DNA of 64,000 bases from Datnioides undecimradiatus (Eukaryota > Chordata > Actinopteri > Lobotiformes > Datnioididae). The notes under the pieces were generated by a model that saw only the letters and a list, made by a program, of their open reading frames with translations, was not told the DNA's origin and ran no database searches. Location: contig WARS01002847.1 of the NCBI GenBank assembly GCA_008933995.1, forward strand, positions 186,001 through 250,000, read 5' to 3'. A program made the position numbers and the translations under genes. Of this stretch, positions 36,481 through 47,253 are shown one piece after another (position 1 is the stretch's first letter; each line of letters opens with the position of its first letter).

Positions 36481-36750
36481 TTTGTTTGAACACTGAAGAG
36501 TCACAAGTTGGATCAAACAAGATCCCCACACACACAGTCAGTGATGTAATGAGAAAGACCTGATCCCTAACTGGCTTCCCCACAGAATGGTTAGTGATGG
36601 AGGAACTTTAGTGCAGTTTAATCATGAACTCCAGGTTGTGACTAAACCAAATTGAAGATTAAGAAATAAAACCTAAAGTCACAAAGAAGAAAGGTTAACC
36701 TTCAGAAGAGGAGGTGCTGAATCAACACGTGAATGCAACACAGCACAGAC

Positions 36751-36756
36751 TTTATT
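36751..36756 (-). terminator. Candidate poly(A) signal of gh1
   Basis: AATAAA on the minus strand, about 215 nt after the growth hormone stop codon (36970-36972), a typical spacing for teleost growth hormone 3' UTRs. Confidence 0.65.
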
Positions 36757-36969
36757 TCACACACTGACAGTACAACAACATCTGCTCACCATCAAACTGA
36801 CACCAGAAAACTGCCAGTGACATTGTCACTTGGGTACATACCAACAAAGGCTAATGCTAATGCTAGTGCTAATGCTAGTTAGCAGAGTCAGAGAGAATGC
36901 AGGTGGAGCTACAGAACACTTAGAATACGTCATCATCAGGAGGCGTGTTTTCACAGGAGAGAAATGGGA

Positions 36970-39391
36970 CTACAGGGTGCAGTTAGCTTCTGGAGAGAGT
37001 CGACATTTAGCCACTGTCAGGTAGGTCTCCACCTGCAAATACAAACATCCTCATCATTACATCAGCATTACATCACTGCTATCACATCTCCCCTTCCTCC
37101 TCCTCACCTTGTGCATGTCTTTCTTGAAACAGGCCAGCAGTTCGTACGTTCGTCTCAGCGACTCGTCAGCTCCCAGACTTCGATAATAGTTTCTATAAGG
37201 AGCCAGCTGGAGGGCAGAGCTATCTGGGAAGAGCTCTGCCCCATCCTGATTGGCCTGCAGGATCAAGTGGTTACTCACATAGGAATGCTTGGTTGTCAGA
37301 TTAGATTAGTGTGTGTGATATGATTTATGGGTGTGTTCTTACCCTGATCAGCAGAAGGATTCCTGTCTTAAGTTCAGACAGTTTTGGTGAAATCTGGTTC
37401 CTCAGAGCAGAACCACCAGACAGAGAACGACTGTGAAACTCCCAAGACTCAACCAATTGATAGGAGATGGACAGCAGCTTCAACACCTGATAATTATGTG
37501 CAATAACAATATCAACAAGTGCAATAACAATACATATATACATATATACATATATATATATATATACACATGTATTTACTTTGCAAACTGTTTTCCTTAA
37601 ACTGATCTGGTATTTATTTATTTATTGGTATTTATTTATCTTGTCTGTTGTATATTTTTAATATTTTTTTTTCCCACTGGTATTTTCATATCTAGTAAAT
37701 ATGTTATACTCTAAGTGCACTGTTTTTTGTTGTGGCCCTGGTGTGGGATTAATAAAGGAATCTTTATCTTTATCAACACCTTCAACCTTGATATTGGAGG
37801 GCAGAGAAGCAGAGACACTGCTGTTCTCTCTGTGGTAACTGAGTTCCTGCAGTGCTGCCAGTAAAAGTGAGAATAACGTGAAAACAATAAAGAGGTTCCA
37901 TATAAACTGACTGACTCTTTGAGTTCTAGTATTTAAATTATTGTGTTTCCTGTAACAATGTCATGCAGTGTGTACAACACTTGTACTGTTTGTATCTGCA
38001 AGTATTTTAGAGACCATGTACACCTGTTGCAATAAATATGTAGAAATGTGTGTATCTTATGTCTTCTTATGTCTGTGTTGATGAGTGCTGTATAAATAAC
38101 CTTTATGACTATTATCATTGTTCTGGTATTTATTCTGTTATTATTGTAATTATAGGTGAAAAACACGCAACTGTTTCTGTCACTAAATATCTGCACACGT
38201 TGTGCTTCCTGTTGTGCATTAAATTGTTTGTACTACCATTCATACTCTGCATGAATGCATGATATAAATTATCTACCTGTCAACGAAATGGTTCAATATT
38301 TTAGCCACGTATCTAAATGCTCCCATTCATAATTCATAATTTTCAAACCCTGCTTTAAAAAAGGAAGCCAAAATGAAGCCAGCGAAATGTCTGAAGTGAA
38401 AATTGTAGTGTTGCACTCTCACAGAGCTGCGTTGTGTCTCATGCTTGTCGATGGGGCTGATGATGTAATCAGAGTTGCAGAAATCCTGCAGGAAGATTTT
38501 ATTGAGTTGCCTCTGCTCCTCCGCCTGCAGAGAGCTCTCCTAATAAACACACATAAGAATACACACAGTTTATGGCAAACAGGCTGTGCTGACACAGTGT
38601 TTTACCACAGCGCTTTACACTGATACTTACATTCACCCACTCACATGAAATGAAGGAATTTGAGGAAATTTAAACTCATTCACACCGATCAGTTTGGGGG
38701 TCAGTGTCTTGCCGCTTTACCTCTGAGCCAGCCCCCCCCAAAATAAAGAACCTACATGCAATACCACACACAGTACTACACGCAGTACTACATGCAGGCA
38801 CACAACAGTTAACATCAAGGCAAAAGGCCTACACCGAGAAATACTCACGAGTATATACCCATTCATATACACAGTAATGCAGACTATGACAGAGTTGTAC
38901 ACACACACTGCACCCTGTTATCTCATCCTTTTGTCCCTGCCAGCTGCCTCACACTCACAAAGTCAGAGAAGAGTCTTTGAGCAAGCAGGTGGAGGTTTTG
39001 AACTCTGCTGACAGCGATGGAGAACAGACGCTGGCAGTCTGTGATTGGCTGAGAGGACACACCCAGAGACACCACTGACAGCAGGAGGACCACTGAGAGA
39101 TAGACAGACGAGAGACAGACAGGTGAATTTCAGATTCACCTTTTCTAACCTGAAGGATCTGTTTAGAATAATTAAAGTGTATTAATCAAAGTTCACCAAA
39201 GTTGTCTCGATAAAGTTTTATTGATTTAAATATGGTGATGTCAGAACGCATCACAGTGCAGCGTGACATCATTGCCCTTTTCTTTATTTTGACAAAAATA
39301 CAAATAAACAGACGTGTCTGAAGCAAACTAATAAACACTGATAAACAATAAATAAACAATAAGACTAAACTTTATTCTTACCTCTGTCCAT
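36970..39391 (-). CDS. gh1: Growth hormone (somatotropin) precursor, complete
   Basis: Pituitary hormone acting through the GH receptor. Six coding exons: 39391-39382, 39092-38959, 38539-38423, 37486-37343, 37254-37108 and 37032-36970, totalling 615 nt and 204 aa. The signal peptide is [17 protein letters not shown] and the mature chain starts [17 protein letters not shown]. Conserved helices include [35 protein letters not shown] and [12 protein letters not shown], and the C-terminus is [11 protein letters not shown] with the usual N-glycosylation sequon. The intron after MHK splits the mammalian last exon, as in most non-cyprinid teleosts. The four family cysteines (FCNS, ACFK, KCRL, NCTL) are present, plus a fifth at mature residue 6. 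Prolactin and somatolactin do not fit the sequence. Confidence 0.97.
37743..37776. repeat. Retroelement 3' tail in gh1 intron
   Basis: GTGGGATTAATAAAGGAATC followed by TTTATC repeats is the typical 3' end of an RTE/SINE-type fish retroposon. Nothing coding is attached. Confidence 0.45.
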
Positions 39392-39501
39392 GGCTGGTCA
39401 GTGATCAGTTCTTTGTTTGGTTCTGGTTCAGTTACTGGTTGTGGTTCAGGTTCAGTCTGATGCGTGTTCAGAGCCTTCTGCTTCAGCTTCATGGTTTCAT
39501 G

Positions 39502-39537
39502 GTTTTAAAGCAGAAAACTGGATGAATAAATTCATCC
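39502..39537 (-). promoter_or_regulatory. Putative gh1 core promoter with Pit-1-like palindrome
   Basis: On the minus strand a TTTAAAA box (complement of 39502-39508) lies about 110 nt upstream of the start codon. Just upstream, 39520-39537 reads GGATGAATAAATTCATCC, an inverted repeat with 8-bp arms that contains ATGAATAAAT, matching the ATGNATAWWT type of POU1F1/Pit-1 site. Growth hormone genes are classic Pit-1 targets. The match is by motif and position only. Confidence 0.5.
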
Positions 39538-39564
39538 AAAGAAACATAAAACGAACAAACAACC

Positions 39565-39566
<2 letters not shown>

Positions 39567-39626
<60 letters not shown>
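39567..39626. repeat. (GT)n microsatellite upstream of gh1
   Basis: About 30 uninterrupted GT repeats lie 30 bp beyond the Pit-1-like palindrome, in the gh1 5' flank. Confidence 0.95.
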
Positions 39627-39627
<1 letters not shown>

Positions 39628-39947
39628 ACCTCTGTTTAACATTAACAGCATAATAAATATATATTCATACTGCCGCCTGTTGATGGTGGAACTCAGAAAC
39701 TGATGATGTTGTTTTGTCTTTTTTTATGCTGGAAATGTCAGAAACAAACAAACAAACAAACAATCATCATATCACATTTTACATCCTCAGGCAATAATGA
39801 ATGATGACATCATTTAATCAATACACAGAAGTTAAGTGTAGGACAGTTCAATGCAAAAGGAAACAGGACTATAAAGAGCTTATCACAACAACAAAACAGA
39901 AGTGGCGAGAACAGCATAGAACAGCACAGAACAGTATAGAACAGGTG

Positions 39948-40159
39948 ATCTCAAGCAAATTGAATCGAACGCAACTGGACTTGGTTATATGTCTAGTCTA
40001 CCAGTCTACTAGTCCGACCAGTCCAGCCTAGTCCGATGAGCATGAACTGATGAAGCCTCTTGGATGAGAGGTGAAACGTCTTCAAAGACATATAAGTTGC
40101 ATTCGATTCCATTTCCTTGAGATAACTATGACCTGGATGAATGAGAATATCCACAGGCT
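39948..40159. mobile_element. Penelope-like element terminal fragment
   Basis: The insert lies within the minisatellite, bounded on both sides by TATAGAACAGGTGA (39934-39947 and 40160-40173). It contains an imperfect inverted repeat: CTCAAGCAAATTGAATCGAA and on to GCAACT at 39950-39976, complementary to 40095-40121 (AGTTGCATTCGATTCCATTT, CCTTGAG). The central segment TGATGAAGCCTCTTGGATGA and on is, from memory, the widespread terminal-repeat motif of fish Penelope/Poseidon elements. No reverse transcriptase is attached. Confidence 0.6.
40043..40084 (+). ncRNA. Hammerhead-ribozyme-like motif (minimal, short helix III)
   Basis: Order: TGAA (helix I, 40043-40046), CTGATGA core (40047-40053), helix II GCCTCT / AGAGGT (40055-40060 with 40067-40072) and TGGATG loop, GAAA core (40073-40076), C, GTC (40078-40080, cleavage expected after C), TTCA (helix I partner, 40081-40084). 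Helix I pairs perfectly over 4 bp. Helix II pairs over 6 bp with one G-U. Helix III would be only the self-complementary ACGT, as in the dimer-acting variants described for Penelope-like elements. One extra A (40054) sits between core and helix II. Confidence 0.55.
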
Positions 40160-40379
40160 ATAGAACAGGTGAGAACAGGTGAGAACAGCACAGAACAGGT
40201 GAGAACAGTACAAAACAGGTGAGAACAGCACAAAACAGGTGAGAACAGTATGGAACAGGTGAGAACAGGCGAGAACAGCACAAAAGAGGTGAGAACAGTA
40301 CAGAACAAGTGAGAACAGGTGAGAACAGTATAGAACAGGTAAGAACAGTATGGAACACAGCACACAGATCAGCTAACAT

Positions 40380-41000
40380 GTTAGAACCTCTGAGATTGTC
40401 TTCTATGTGATCAGTCATATTAAGCACAGCTGCAAACTGTGGGACAACAGATATTCAAGAAGTTTCAACCTCATACATGGAGCAACAGTCGAACTCATTG
40501 TGAGGAGCTAAGTGTGAACATCTTATCGATGTAAACATGCAAAGGTGTTGGATCGATGTTGAAAAAACAGAGCCAGATGTTTGATGTTTTTCTCCTCAGA
40601 GATCTGAATTTATTCACCACCGTCACTGATCTGAGCTCATTAATCAGTTACATCATGCAGGAAACTGCATGTATTCAATGCTCCATGACAGAGATACAAT
40701 CAGAGAGACAGCAGCTCAGACACCTGAGCCGGAAAACAATAACAGGTTCACCTCTGTAGCTAACAAGTTACATACAGCTTGTTAACTAACCACTCGTTAA
40801 CTATCAACTTGTTAATTAATAGTTTGTTGATTAACAAATCATTAACTAACAGAATTAAAGTTTGGTTCAAAGCTTAAACTGAAAGCTACAAAGTGTCTGT
40901 TTTTCACATTAATAGAAAATATGTTTTCTCCAACAACAGCAACAACAATAACTGGTAACACCGGTGTTGTGACGTCCTCTGTTGTCTGAGATGTCGCTAC
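40380..41000. other. Intergenic stretch without recognised features
   Basis: No gene, long frame or recognised repeat was seen. It contains ACTAACAAG/TTGTTAAC-like short words (40760-40850) and is otherwise unremarkable. Confidence 0.4.
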
Positions 41001-41049
41001 CTCACTTCCTGGCCGCCATTCTGATGGCTCTGATTGGACGGCCACTCCT

Positions 41050-42150
41050 CCCAGCTCTATGATCCAAATACTGAGATTCAGAATCATAATTGGTCATGTT
41101 TGTGTTGACATATTGAGTCAAGTGTTCTGTAAATAAGCTCATGTGTGGGACAGTTAACTGATTGAAAAAGATCAAAAGAGTCCAGGAGACATTTGAATTC
41201 ATTGGCGAGTTGGTTAGATGGGCAGCAGACATGAATATTTAGGTCGCCACAAAGCAGTATATTATCATACATTGGCACAATGTCTGATAAAAAGTCAGAA
41301 AATTCAGATATAAAATCTTTGTTGTACTTAGGAGGGCGGTATATGGCAGCACAAAATAGAGGGGATGGAAAATCAACTACAAACATTTGTGCTTCAAACG
41401 TAGAATGGCTATTTACTGGCATTAGTCGGCATTTCAGGCATTGTTTATACACTGTGGCCAATCCACCACCACGGCCCTGCGCTCGTGGGGCACTGAAAAA
41501 AGAATAGCCAGGAGGGAGGATCTCAGTAAAAGCGCTATTATCACCTTGTTTCAACCAGGTTTCAGTCAATAAAAGCAGATCTAAATTGTGTGTGGTGATA
41601 AAATCATTTAGTATAAAAGTCTTACTCGTGAGTGATCTGGTGTTAACCAACGCCGATCCCCAGAGTGCAGCCCCGCCTCTGGATCTTGGCTAGCCGCCAA
41701 CGCGGAAGCAAGTGGCCGCCGCCAGCCTCGGGAACAATTTGCCGGAGCGATCCGTAGCTGCAGCGCAGGTCAAACACTCCACAGTTAGTAGAAATACCAG
41801 CCGTAGAGCAGCAGAGATGGCGTCTACCAAAAGAAGCAAGGTATGTCCTGACTTTTACGTGGATTCCCCCTCTTTTCCCTCGCCGTCTGTTGCGCTTGTT
41901 GCGTGGCAACGTAATGACAGGATGCTGTAGGAAGGCTGGGATAGACTCAAGGAACGGTGGCGGTGATTTTGAATGTCCATTGTAGCCATAAAGAGCAACG
42001 TTGCCCATAGAGTCACGGATTTTGGGAAGTGTAAGACGATATACGTATACGTATACGGGCGACATGGATGGTGTGACAAGCGAGAAAATCCACAAAAACA
42101 TTAATAAAACGAGCAGGGGTAGACGGCGGACCAAAGCAAGCGGCGCCATC
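41050..42150 (-). mobile_element. LINE 5' end with endonuclease domain, 3' part missing
   Basis: The first minus-strand frame begins at 42149 right after the AAGATGGCG start typical of LINE 5' ends (MAPLALVRRLPLLVLLMFLW). The second frame, 41650-41084, is an endonuclease domain: LDLLLLTETWLKQGDNSAFT, RGGGLATVY, AIYRPPKYNKDF and LLCGDLNIHV. Sequence below about 41050 shows no reverse transcriptase or LINE tail. Keeping the 5' end and losing the 3' end is the reverse of ordinary 5' truncation. Confidence 0.85.
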
Positions 42151-42557
42151 TTATTAATATCTTAAAGAATAATAGATTAATATTCATAATCAAACAGCAT
42201 GTGAAGTATTTCCAAGAGACGTGTCACTGCTCATAAACAACGTGTGTGTTATTGGATATTAACAGCATCATATGACCTGTGTGATACGTGTGTGTGTCTG
42301 CATGAGAGACACTTTTGAATGACCCTGACCTTCTCATTGACATAGTTAATTTAAATATTCACAGTCTCACAACAGAAACAAACTCATTCATCTTAACAAA
42401 TGTACCTCATCTGGTCTCCATGATGATAATCACACAAACATCTCACCTGTGCAGGTAAAGCTGCACCTGAACCAGCTGAACCAACATCTGAATGGATTTG
42501 TTCTTACTGTTGGTCATGTGTTGGTCAAGTGTGACCTGTCATAAATGTTCACCTCTA

Positions 42558-44095
42558 CACTGCGTTCCACATTATTATGCAAATGTAATTTTTCTCTCTT
42601 TTTCCTAAATAATCTATAAAAATGATAGTTCTCATAATTTTCAAGTCATCAAGCATTAGAGTATAACTCCAAATCATAACTTTTAAAAAAAAAAATCAAA
42701 ATCTTAAAATGCACTGTTCCACATTATTACGCACAATAGAGTTTCAAAACATTTTATTGTTGTAAACAACTGAAAATGGTCATTAGTTAAACTGCAAGCA
42801 TTTGCAGGTTATATTTGCTGAAATCAAAAGCTCTTTCAATCAAAAATATCTTAACAGGCCAAATTACATTTTGACATAGGACCCCTTATTGGATAGGAGC
42901 TTCACAATTCTTGCATCCATGGAAGTTGTCAGTGTTTGGATGGTTTCTGCTGGAATTTCTTTGCAGGATGTCAGAATAGCCTCCCAGAGATTGATGTGAA
43001 TTGCCTCCCACCCTCATAGATCTTTTGCTTCATGATGCTCCAAAGGTTCTCAATAGGGTTGAGATCAGGGGAGGATGGGGGCCACACCATGAGGTTTTCT
43101 TGTTTTATGCCCATAGCAGTCAATGATGCACAGGTATTCCTTGCAGCATGGGATGGTGCATTGTCATGCATAAAGATGATCTTGCTACGAAAGGCACGGT
43201 TCTTTTTTTTGTACCACGGAAGAAAGTGGTCAGTCAGAAACTCCACATATTTCACAGAGGTCATTTTTACACCTTCAGGGACCTTGAAGGGGCTGACCAG
43301 CTCTCTCCCCATGATTCCAGCCCAAAACATGACGCCACCACCTCCTTGCTGACGTTGCAGCCTTGTCGGGACATGGTGGCCGTTCACCAACCATCCACGA
43401 CTCCATCCATCTGGACCATCCAGGGTTGCACGGCACTCATCAGTGAACAACACTGTTTGGAAATTAGTCTTCATGTACGTGTAGGCCCATTGCAGGCGTT
43501 TCTGCTTCTGAGCTTTGGTTAAGTGGCTGAATGACAGGTTTATGCATAACTGCAACCCTCTTGAGGATCCTACACCCTGATGTTCTTGGCACTCCAGAGA
43601 CACCAGCAGCTTCGAATACCTGTTTTCTGCTTTGCAGTGGCATTTTAGCAGCTGCTCTCTTAACCCAACGCATTTGTCTGGCAGAAATCTTTCTCGTTGT
43701 GCCTTTATCTGCTCGAACCCGTGTGTGTTCTGAATCGGCTACAAATCTCTTTATTGTACGATGATCACGGTGAAGTTGTTTTGAAATATCTAAAGTTGTC
43801 ATACCTTCTCCTAGGCATTGAACTATTTCTCGCTTGTCGGCAGCAGAGAGATCCTTCTTCTTCCCCATATTGCTGGAAAATGGTGGTCTGCTTAATAATG
43901 TGGAATATCCATTCTTAAGTTGTTTTCCCTTTATTTGGACTCACCTGCAAACTAATTGGCACAGGTGTCTGAGATTGATTGGAGTGATTGGAAGAGCCCT
44001 GACACACATTCCCATCCATGTGTTTAAACTGACAGACAAAAAAATGACCTTTATGACCTTTAAACACAATTTGCATAATAATGTGGAACGCGGTG
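42558..44095 (-). mobile_element. Tc1-related transposon with DD37E-type spacing
   Basis: A 1538-bp element flanked by TA. The inverted ends are CACTGCGTTCCACATTATTA on the left and, inverted on the right, CACCGCGTTCCACATTATTA, both continuing TGCAAAT. The transposase is in two minus-strand frames. At 43868-43464 lie the helix-turn-helix domains (MGKKKDLSAADKREIVQCLG). At about 43535-42971 lies the catalytic part, with TDE, then HDNAPSHA, then NPIENLWSIMKQKIYEGG. There are 37 residues between the second aspartate and the glutamate, against 34 in classic Tc1. A single frameshift at about 43510-43535 (after VIQPL) is the only obvious lesion. Confidence 0.92.
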
Positions 44096-44316
44096 TACAT
44101 AGACAGGCGAGTGGCAAGTGTTTACCAGCAAGTTTGTTCAGTCTAGCATTGAGTTGGCATAAAAGTCAAAGTGTTGAGCAAAGTTACACCGGGTTTAAGA
44201 AGAGCTGCAGCAACAGTACTATTAGTACTATTAGTACTACTGGTAATGCTAGCACTAAAATATAAACTATATTTATATAATGTAAATATTGCTATGATAT
44301 AAATACATATATATAC

Positions 44317-47253
44317 ACTCATTACTATTAATTACACCCAACAGTTCCACCATGAGCAAGCACTTGGCAACAGTGGCAAGGAAAAACGTCCTTCAACAGG
44401 CAGAAACCTTGGGCAGATCCTGGGTCTAGGTGGATGGCCATCTGCCTTGACCAGTTGGGGGGAAAGAGAGAGAGATAGAGAGAGACAGGAGGGGAGATAG
44501 AGAGAGACAGGAGGGGAGATAGAAAGAGACAGGAGGGGCGATAGAGAGAGAGAATACACCATGTCACAGACAGAGATACAGGAGCACATAACTTTAGATG
44601 AAAACTGACAAAATGGTAGAACAACAGAATCCTAACTATGGCAACTATTTGCAGTACAATATAAAATAATGATAATAAGTGGCAGTAGAAGACATGGGGC
44701 AGGTTGGTGGAGCGAAAGATCAGATGTTCAGCTCTGGAGCCACAGGTATCTGTAGAGAGGTACAGAGAGAGAGACCAGAGAGAAACAAATACAGCACTAG
44801 GGGAGAGAGGACACAGAGTTAATGGTTAATCTGTGATGGTTAAAATGAGTTTGAGGAGAGAGAGGGGAGAGGAGAAGTGTGAAGATGATCATGGGATGTC
44901 CCCCAGCAGCTTCAGCCTATAGCAACATAACTAAGGGGCGGCACGAAGGGGTAGTTTTGACTATAGGGGTAGTTGGCATGGTAACTAGAACTAGCTGTAA
45001 GCTTTGTCGAACAAGAAGGTTTTAAGCTTTACTTTAAAAGTAAAGAGGGTGTCAAAGATCTGTAAGGTGGTCAAGTTTTGTGTCTGTATTGTCTCGTGAC
45101 TTCCTGTTTTATTTTGAAAGAACTAACTAGGTTGCCCTTCCTCTTGTGTTTCCCGCCAGTCTGATTGTCTTCCCTGCCCTGATTGTTTGCACGTGTTACC
45201 CTCTTCCTCATGTGTATATAAGTCCATGTCTCCCCGTCTTGTGCCAGTTTGTTGTGTCCGTTTCGTTCCGACAACCAGCGCCTAGATCCTGTCCTGTACT
45301 CTGCCTCGTCTAGCCTGTTTATAGTCTGTTTGTTAGAAATTTATTTTGATACTTGGTTTCGTTGTGACTTTCTACCTCATAGAAGTGATTTTGAGTTAGT
45401 TGGTATTTTTCCTCGTTTGAGTGATTTTTTGTTAGCTCGGTTTTTCCTCGTCAAGAGTGATTTTGTGTTTATTCTTTCAGTGCCTTTTTGCCTCAATATA
45501 GCCCTTGCCTCTCAGAGTGATTTTGTGTTGATACTTTGTTTTACTTTAATAAATTATTGCTTGAATTTACCAGTTCTGTCTCAAGTCCTGCATTTGGGTT
45601 CATCCAACTGTCTTGTCAGAGGGTGCCTCTCAGACCCAAACTGGCAGCTGGTTCCACAGGAGAGGAGCCTGATAGCTAAAGGCTCGGCCTCCCTTTCTAC
45701 TTTTGGAAATTCTGGGAACCACAAGCAAACCTGCACTCTGGGAGCGAAGTGATCTGTTGGGGTAATAGGGACTTAGCATCTCATTGATGTACAATGGAGC
45801 TTGGCCATTAAGAGCCTTGTAGGTAAGAAGAAGGACTTTAAAATCTATTCTGGACTTTACAGGGAGCCAATGAAGAGAAGCTAAAACTGGAGAAATATGA
45901 TCTCTCTTGCTAATTCCCATCAGAACCCTTGCTGCAGCATTTTGGATGAGCTGGAAGCTTCTCAGTGAGCTAGCCGGACAACCTGACAACAAGGAATTTC
46001 AGTAGTCCAGCCTTGAGGTAACAAATGCATGGACTAGCTTTTCGGCGTCACTTTGGGACAGGATACTCCTAATCTTAGCTATGTTGCGCAAGTGAAAGAA
46101 GGCAGTCCTAGTGACCTGCCTAATATGGGACTGATAGGACATATCCTGGTCAAATATGACTCCCAGATTCCTCACAGTAGAACTGGAGGCCAGGGTAAAG
46201 CCATCCAGAGTGACTACAAGGTCAGATAACATGTCGCTGAGGTGTTTAGGCCCAAACAAAATCACCTCAGTTTTGTCCGTATTTAGAAGTAAAAAATTGC
46301 AAGTCATTCAAGCCTTAATGTCTGTCAGACATGTCTGAAGTCTGACTAATTGATCTGTTTCTTCTGGCTTCATAGATAAATATAGCTGTGTATCATCCGC
46401 GTAGCAGTGAAAGTTTATGTTGTACTTCCTAATAATGTTGCCTAGGGGACGCATAGGGTGAACAGCAATGGTCCAAGTACAGAACCCTGTGGAACTCCAT
46501 GATTAACCTTTGCGCGCACGGACGAGTTGTGTGCGCACAGACAGGTTGTTATTGACATGGACAAACTGGAAGCTGTCGGATAGATGAGATTTAAACCAGC
46601 TTAGTGCTGCTCCTTTAATCCCAATAACATGTTCCAGTCTCTCTAGAAGGATATTGTGATTGATGGTGTCAAATGCAGCACTGAGGTCCAGCAGGACAAG
46701 TAAAGAGACAAGGCCATTGTCTGAAGCTAACAGGAGGTGGTTGCTAACCGTAACCAATGCTGTTTCTGTGCTATGGTGTATTCTAAATCCTGACTGAAAT
46801 GCTTCAAATAAATTGCTCCTCTGCAGGTGATCACATAACTGATCAGCCACAGCCTTTTCAAGAATTTTAGAAATAAAGGGGAGGTTGGATATTGGTCTAT
46901 AGTGCGCTAAAACACCAGGGTCAAGAGAAGGCTTTTTGAGTAAAGGTTTGATGACAGCAACCTTAAAAGCCTGTGGAACATAACCTGTTAGTAATGACAG
47001 ATTAATCTGGTCTAATATAAAAGTGCCAATAATGGGCAAAACATCTTTGAGAAGATGAGTTGGGATGGGGTCCAAAAGACAGGTTGAGGGTTTGGATCTA
47101 ATGATTGTTGAGGACAGTTCAGTGAAATCTATAGGAGAGAAGTGGTCTAGAGATAAATCAGGGCCTGCAGACATTTCAGGGACTGCTGCAGTTGACACAC
47201 ATTGATCTCTAACAGCTGAAGGGAGCGTGTAATGAATCCTTTCTCTAATATCT
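44317..47253 (-). mobile_element. L2/Maui-like LINE, 5'-truncated, interrupted by a solo LTR
   Basis: Same family as 32975-36480. The reverse transcriptase pieces are 47198-46503 ([33 protein letters not shown]), the YADDTQLYL box near 46385-46410 (intact), 46307-45999 and 45992-45630. The 3' UTR follows to 44317, lacking the final ~85 bp of the family tail. The 5' break is near 47253, inside the RT domain. Frame breaks occur around 46480-46520. An LTR splits the 3' part at 45050-45618. Confidence 0.92.
45050..45618 (+). mobile_element. Solo LTR, 569 bp, with GAGGG target duplication
   Basis: The element starts TGTCAAAGATC and ends CTTGTCA. It is flanked on both sides by GAGGG (45045-45049 and 45619-45623), and the interrupted LINE sequence rejoins across it. 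A TATA box (GTATATAAG, about 45214-45222) and an AATAAA (45548-45553) lie in the order expected for an LTR. A truncated sister copy is at 54882-55271. No internal retroviral or Gypsy genes are attached, so it is a recombined solo LTR. The family (Gypsy or ERV) is unknown. Confidence 0.9.

Larger units (their letters stand above)
39900..40362. repeat. GAACAGGTGAGAACAG minisatellite, interrupted
   Basis: Tandem units such as GAACAGGTGAGAACAGTA and GAACAGCACAGAACAG occupy 39900-39947 and 40160-40362. The two parts are separated by a Penelope-like insert. The long minus-strand frames (repeats of LFCTVLTC) are shadows of the array. Confidence 0.9.

Noticed and set aside
40082-40427. Three overlapping minus-strand frames with LFCTVLTC repeats
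   Set aside because: All three frames are open only because the minisatellite lacks stops; no gene.
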